Positions 59,976 to 64,000 of a stretch of DNA of 64,000 nucleotides are shown piece by piece. The notes below the pieces were generated by a model that was not told where the DNA came from, did no database searches, and saw only the letters and a list, made by a program, of their open reading frames with translations. The DNA is from Neobacillus niacini NBRC 15566 (GTDB taxonomy: Bacteria > Bacillota > Bacilli > Bacillales > Cytobacillaceae), in the NCBI RefSeq assembly GCF_001591505.1, contig NZ_BCVA01000010.1, positions 62,001 through 126,000 on the forward strand, given 5' to 3'. Each line of letters starts with the position of its first letter. Within the stretch, counting starts at the first letter, position 1. The position numbers and the translations under genes were made by a program.

Positions 59976-62729
59976 TTAATAAATCGTGTGTACACCCTTT
60001 CCTGCTAGTGTGGCCCATTCAAATTGACGTAGTCTAACTTCAAACAACGTCAACGGATCACGGAACATTTCAGGGTTCGTATTCATTTTTTTCAAGATAT
60101 CTTGATTTGCTGATATTTGAGACAGTGATTCCTCAATTGCTTCATTAAGGATTTTCAAGGGCTGTCTAAAGAACAATGTTATATCTCTTTCAAGTGATTT
60201 TTCAAATAACTCAAACTGTTGGAAAAAGCGTTCAATAACAACCTCAGTTGGTTCAGAATAGCTGTCGTTTTTCACAAAGTCCTTGTATTTGTTATAAAGT
60301 AACGATTTGTTTTGAGATAACGCTCCAAAGAGCTTCCCTGCACTTTTTAATAAGAATTGTGATGGAGTGTTGCGAAGTAAGATATTTACCTTTTCTAATT
60401 GGAACCGGCTTGTCATTCTATCGGTATCCCTATGCCAATCATCGAGAACTTTAAAGTCGCATAATGGCTTAATTCTCTCTTCCCCATATAAGCTATTTAA
60501 ACCTTCTGCCATCTCATCTAAAAATTCTTGTCCTTGCGCAAATTCCTCTTTACTACTGTTAATCCATTCTTGAAGGGAAGTATAATACTTCGGCATTACC
60601 TCCTGCTCCAGGTAATCTTGTAATCGCTTGTTCATCACATCATTTAGCTCGATATGAATGGTGCTAATGTTGCTATCTTCCGCAATTAACTCCGAGCATT
60701 CCTGTAATATTTTCGGTACTTCGATAGAAATTTCATTTTGAATGGATTCCTTAATGGTACGGTATGATCTTGTAATGGCTTTTATTTTTTGTGCCTCAGT
60801 GTCCTTTAATTGATTAAGAGCTCCATTTAACTTCATTACTACTTCTTCATTCCAGCGGACCGACTCAATTAATTGATTCTCAACATCAATTCTCTTTTGC
60901 AACAGCCTAGAAATAGTAGTCCGTATGAAGAATAAAAGCTTAGCCAAGCGCTTGTCTGCAATGTTCCTTGTATCTGTGATTGATTGCATAAAGCCCTTTA
61001 ATTCTAGTAATTGCTGTCCTCTTTCGTATTGGGAGGAATAGGCAAATACTTCAGCCTCAGGTAAGTAAGTCTGAATCTTAGACTTAGCTTCATCGTAAAT
61101 CTTTATTGCCTCCTGCTCGTTAACAATCGTATCCATTTTACTTAAGAGAAAGTGGATAGGAATATCAGGTGCAAGCTCATTAATTTGTGAAAGAATGACC
61201 TTCTCTTTCTCCGTGAATGGTGCATTTGCATCTATTACAAATAATAATGTATCCGCCAGTTGAATATATTGCAGGACTTCATATCGATCTTGATGACTGC
61301 CTTTTAATCCTGGCGTTTCAATTAATGTCAGCTTTTGCTCATATAGAAATGGAAATGGTTGTTGAAATTCGATAATCGACTCAAGCGCATTCCGGCGTCG
61401 ATCCATTCGCTCTTGAAAATGTGTGAAATCTGCGAGTTTAATGGTTTCATGATCTGTTATTTCATAGATATTCAGTTCCTCAAAGTCTTTAAACATGACA
61501 AGTGACGATGTTGGGCTGTCCTGAATTTCCTCACCCAAAATTGAATTTACGAAAGCAGACTTTCCACTTCCGCTCAAACCTGTAATGAATAGGTGATGGG
61601 TATCAAAATCATTTAATTGCTGAACCACCCATTTTAAATGGTTATTTTCACCCATATCTTTTGTCTTTGCCCAACTAATAATTGCCTCAAAGAGATTTAA
61701 ACTCTCTTCTAGCTCGTCAATATTACTATTTGTTTCACTAATAAGATTTTCAGCTTCACTAACAATGGACATGCTTATACTTGTTGGAAAGAGCTCATTC
61801 CATGACAATACCGCCGCTGATACTAAGACTGTATGCTTTGGAACAGACAATCGCAGCCAATTGGTTAAAAGGTCTGGCACTAGGTCTTCTAGCGTTTTCA
61901 TAATGAAGTTTCCATTTATTAAACCAAAATAAGTTTGATAATGAAGCTCAGAAAGGAATTCAAAATGAAGATTTCGGCTAAGATCAAGATTTAACAGTAA
62001 ATGATTTACCTCTTTAAGCCATGTGAAATACGATTCCTTATCTTGGTAACTCCTCCAAAGGGAAGTTGTCAACTCTTCAAACATTCTCTGATCTAAGCTA
62101 TACAATTCAAATATTGCTTGGGTGAAGTAATTTGGATTTAAACTTTTTGTAAGACCTTTTTTTACATAAGAATTTACTGTATCATACCAGTCAGTTGAAC
62201 CTGTTCGTTTCGCTTCATTTACTGCCAGCTCAATGGCATTAGCCCAGTCCTGCTGATCCTCAAAATAGGCTCTTGCGATATCTGTCACATTTGGGTAATC
62301 AGGGTTTGAATTAATCGTTTTTTTGATTATTTCAACTGCTTCCTCACGCTTTTCTCGATCAATGTAGAGTGAAAATAACTGCAGGGAAACTTCTGTTTTT
62401 AATGTGAGATTATGGGTCTCAATCGAAAGATAAAGATCCTCTGCGTTCGAGAGAAGACCTGATTCATAGTAGGCATCTGCGATATTTTTTCTCGCCCATA
62501 GTTCGAGTTCACCCGTAATGTTCTCCCATTTAAAAATGGCTGCTTCATAGTCTCGATTATGGAAATAAATTTCACCTTGTGCAAAGCGGATAGACGTTAA
62601 ATCGGGCAGGTCTTTTTGGAGCTCTTCCTGATATGCTTCGCCTAACACACGGATTGGCTGAACACTTTCTTGTTCATTTATGTACATTTGATAATATTCT
62701 TTTTTTATTAACTGACTTTCCAATGTCAT
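59976..62729 (-). CDS. large dynamin-family GTPase with N-terminal TPR-like region
   Basis: The 917-residue protein has TPR-like helical repeats (about 1-250; for example EIYFHNRDYEAAIFKWE, and YYESGLLSNAEDLY), then a GTPase domain with P-loop GLSGSGKSAF (about 383-392), G3 ETPGLKG (about 470) and G4 SKMD (about 528), and a long coiled-coil C-terminal half as in dynamin-like proteins. B. subtilis DynA lacks the TPR part. Bacterial dynamins act in membrane repair, fusion or phage defence. The gene is alone; the rightward neighbour is divergent. Confidence 0.75.
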   Translation of the reverse strand: MTLESQLIKKEYYQMYINEQESVQPIRVLGEAYQEELQKDLPDLTSIRFAQGEIYFHNRDYEAAIFKWENITGELELWARKNIADAYYESGLLSNAEDLYLSIETHNLTLKTEVSLQLFSLYIDREKREEAVEIIKKTINSNPDYPNVTDIARAYFEDQQDWANAIELAVNEAKRTGSTDWYDTVNSYVKKGLTKSLNPNYFTQAIFELYSLDQRMFEELTTSLWRSYQDKESYFTWLKEVNHLLLNLDLSRNLHFEFLSELHYQTYFGLINGNFIMKTLEDLVPDLLTNWLRLSVPKHTVLVSAAVLSWNELFPTSISMSIVSEAENLISETNSNIDELEESLNLFEAIISWAKTKDMGENNHLKWVVQQLNDFDTHHLFITGLSGSGKSAFVNSILGEEIQDSPTSSLVMFKDFEELNIYEITDHETIKLADFTHFQERMDRRRNALESIIEFQQPFPFLYEQKLTLIETPGLKGSHQDRYEVLQYIQLADTLLFVIDANAPFTEKEKVILSQINELAPDIPIHFLLSKMDTIVNEQEAIKIYDEAKSKIQTYLPEAEVFAYSSQYERGQQLLELKGFMQSITDTRNIADKRLAKLLFFIRTTISRLLQKRIDVENQLIESVRWNEEVVMKLNGALNQLKDTEAQKIKAITRSYRTIKESIQNEISIEVPKILQECSELIAEDSNISTIHIELNDVMNKRLQDYLEQEVMPKYYTSLQEWINSSKEEFAQGQEFLDEMAEGLNSLYGEERIKPLCDFKVLDDWHRDTDRMTSRFQLEKVNILLRNTPSQFLLKSAGKLFGALSQNKSLLYNKYKDFVKNDSYSEPTEVVIERFFQQFELFEKSLERDITLFFRQPLKILNEAIEESLSQISANQDILKKMNTNPEMFRDPLTLFEVRLRQFEWATLAGKGVHTIY

Positions 62730-62969
62730 GACGTACCCTCCTATACCACCACTTCTATGTCATTCATATGGAAAAGAGGCAGAAATATTCCTCTATACAA
62801 TACGAACTGCGTACTCATTTTTAGTCCCAATTATATCGATTCTACCAAACGAATTTTTAATTCAGATTTCAATTATATTTCAATTTCGATACAATACTTT
62901 TCATTATGCTTCTACATTTATCCAAATTCAACGTATAATGATTTCAATCGACCAAAAGGAGCATTCACT

Positions 62970-63479
62970 TTGGAAAAAAAACAAGCTGTTTATCTGGCAG
63001 ATTTAATCGAGGTTTCAAAACCGGCCATTTATGATATTAAGAAATTAGAAACAGTAAATGGAAAATTGCCTGGATTTCATCAATGGACCAATGGAAAACA
63101 AACCACCGCAGCCTTTGAGGTTACGCGTATTGATAGTGAGACAACCTACTATTATCTATTAATCGATTGGCACCGAAATGACAACTATTATTTAGTCATT
63201 TACCTTCATAATAAATCCACCACAGCGGCGGAACTAAGGGTCATCGAAGAAATTGATGGAATCCCATATATCTCATGGATGTACAATCCTTTAAAACGTG
63301 ACGGGAAAAACGATCAAAGAAAAGCCTATTTCAAGCAAATGTTTGGCTCGAGAAAGGTACATATTAAAATTCCTGACACTACATTAGAGATAACAGAGTT
63401 CTTAAACGAATTATTTAGACTCTGCCAAAATCGTATAAAAGCAGATAAAGTCGTCGAAGTGTTTAACTTTGAAAAATAA
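62970..63479 (+). CDS. 169-residue hypothetical protein
   Basis: Not recognised. The soluble protein starts at TTG 62970 (MEKKQAVYLADLIEVSK) with AAAGGAG eight bases upstream. It has many aromatic residues and a YYYLLIDWHRNDNYYLVIYLH strand pair, which suggests a beta-sheet-rich fold. The frame is open upstream to 62757 but without a site. A strong terminator follows. It is divergent from the dynamin-like gene and could share regulation. Confidence 0.65.
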   Translation: MEKKQAVYLADLIEVSKPAIYDIKKLETVNGKLPGFHQWTNGKQTTAAFEVTRIDSETTYYYLLIDWHRNDNYYLVIYLHNKSTTAAELRVIEEIDGIPYISWMYNPLKRDGKNDQRKAYFKQMFGSRKVHIKIPDTTLEITEFLNELFRLCQNRIKADKVVEVFNFEK

Positions 63480-63490
63480 TAAGAAGTAAA

Positions 63491-63520
63491 AAAATCGGAA
63501 GGCACCTGCCTTCCGATTTT
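63491..63520. terminator. bidirectional terminator
   Basis: AAAATCGGAAGGCA (63491-63504) and TGCCTTCCGATTTT (63507-63520) pair over 14 bases. It lies between the hypothetical gene and the convergent ABC gene. Confidence 0.88.
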
Positions 63521-64000
63521 ATAAAACCTTACTTAAGAAGGCTTTTGTTCGAAGTTCCTTTGGATGATCAAATAATTCATTTGGAGTATTTTCTTCGACA
63601 ATAAGACCCTCGTCCATAAATATTACGCGGTCTCCTACTTCCTTAGCAAAGCCCATTTCATGCGTGACCACAATCATGGTCATACCTTCTTTTGCCAACT
63701 GTTTCATAACCTCCAAAACCTCTCCGACCATTTCAGGGTCAAGTGCCGAGGTTGGTTCGTCAAACAGCATGATTTTCGGTTCCATCGCAAGCGCTCTAGC
63801 AATGGCAACACGCTGCTTTTGACCGCCTGATAAGGAATCAGGATATGCCTCAGCTTTTTCCTCTAATCCTACTTTTCTTAAAAGCTCTAAACCTTTTTTT
63901 CTTGCCTGCCCAGCAGATATATTTCGAACCTTCATTGGAGCGAGCATGATATTTTCAATGACCTTTTTATGAGGGAATAGATTAAACTGCTGAAAGACCA
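63519..64000 (-). CDS. amino-acid ABC transporter ATPase, 3' part (runs off the right edge)
   Basis: The open frame continues past position 64000, so the 5' end is outside the window. The visible 160 codons contain [20 protein letters not shown] after the Walker A region, the signature [19 protein letters not shown], Walker [20 protein letters not shown] and the H-loop VTHEMGFA. This is a GlnQ/ArtP-type ATPase for polar amino acids. Its partners must lie to the right. Confidence 0.88.
   Translation of the reverse strand, partial: VFQQFNLFPHKKVIENIMLAPMKVRNISAGQARKKGLELLRKVGLEEKAEAYPDSLSGGQKQRVAIARALAMEPKIMLFDEPTSALDPEMVGEVLEVMKQLAKEGMTMIVVTHEMGFAKEVGDRVIFMDEGLIVEENTPNELFDHPKELRTKAFLSKVL

Noticed and set aside
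62757-62969. Upstream extension of the 169-residue hypothetical protein
   Set aside because: The extra 71 residues are low-complexity, without a ribosome binding site, and TTG 62970 has AAAGGAG at good spacing.

Overview
The window is a low-GC chromosomal segment from an aerobic, endospore-forming Bacillaceae bacterium, most like Bacillus or Neobacillus. The evidence is Bacillus-style AGGAGG ribosome binding sites, a gerA-type germination operon with a sigma-G-like promoter, a SAM-I riboswitch, the Lia envelope-stress genes, a YfkAB radical SAM protein, a YfmL helicase and a YhfW-type Rieske oxidoreductase. No tRNA, rRNA, CRISPR array, prophage or intact transposon was seen.

Layout. 1-1631: 5' part of a lia operon (liaI, liaH and the start of liaF). 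1.8-8.4 kb: LysM-CAP protein, DUF1360 protein, a 46-residue membrane peptide, YhfW-like oxidoreductase, a small basic protein, amidase, YfmL, and a DUF2249/HMA gene pair behind an FNR-like promoter. 8.6-10.3 kb: split CopC/CopD copper genes, followed by a composite palindromic repeat. 10.6-13.1 kb: kynurenine formamidase and a WG-repeat protein. 13.2-19.2 kb: a uronate operon (kdgA-kdgK-kduI-kduD, an unknown possible lyase, IclR regulator). 19.3-21.5 kb: NapH-like ferredoxin and a Gfo/Idh/MocA dehydrogenase. 21.6-23.3 kb: glutaminyl-tRNA synthetase.

23.3-31.3 kb holds one tightly packed operon for a molybdenum-dependent respiratory enzyme whose catalytic motif is of the Nap/Nas nitrate reductase type. 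It has a NarI-like anchor, a four-cluster ferredoxin and a Tat-exported Rieske protein, followed by two sensor kinases, one response regulator and a NreA-like GAF protein. Two FNR-like promoters elsewhere (8.4 and 20.3 kb) fit the same oxygen and nitrate theme.

31.4-35.4 kb contains what looks like an undescribed peptide system: a 21-codon gene with a CWWC motif lies between a membrane HD-GYP protein and an M50 metalloprotease carrying a PqqD-like domain. The adjacent histidine kinase shares the membrane sensor domain of the HD-GYP protein.

35.7-48.1 kb: a YjfM/YjfC/YjfL-like trio (lipoprotein, ATP-grasp ligase, DUF350), a MITE-like element, a potassium channel, a promoter-driven structured RNA without an ORF (about 39.69-40.02 kb), the ger operon, a split ThrE exporter, an orphan SAM-riboswitch-controlled sugar-type binding lipoprotein, and an MdtG-like transporter. 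48.1-64 kb: YfkAB, a formate/nitrite channel, RecQ, acyl-CoA dehydrogenase with acyl-CoA ligase, an LPNTA-anchored SGNH esterase, an MFS transporter, a glycerophosphodiesterase, a second copy of the composite repeat, a TPR-dynamin GTPase, a hypothetical gene and the 3' part of an amino-acid ABC transporter ATPase.
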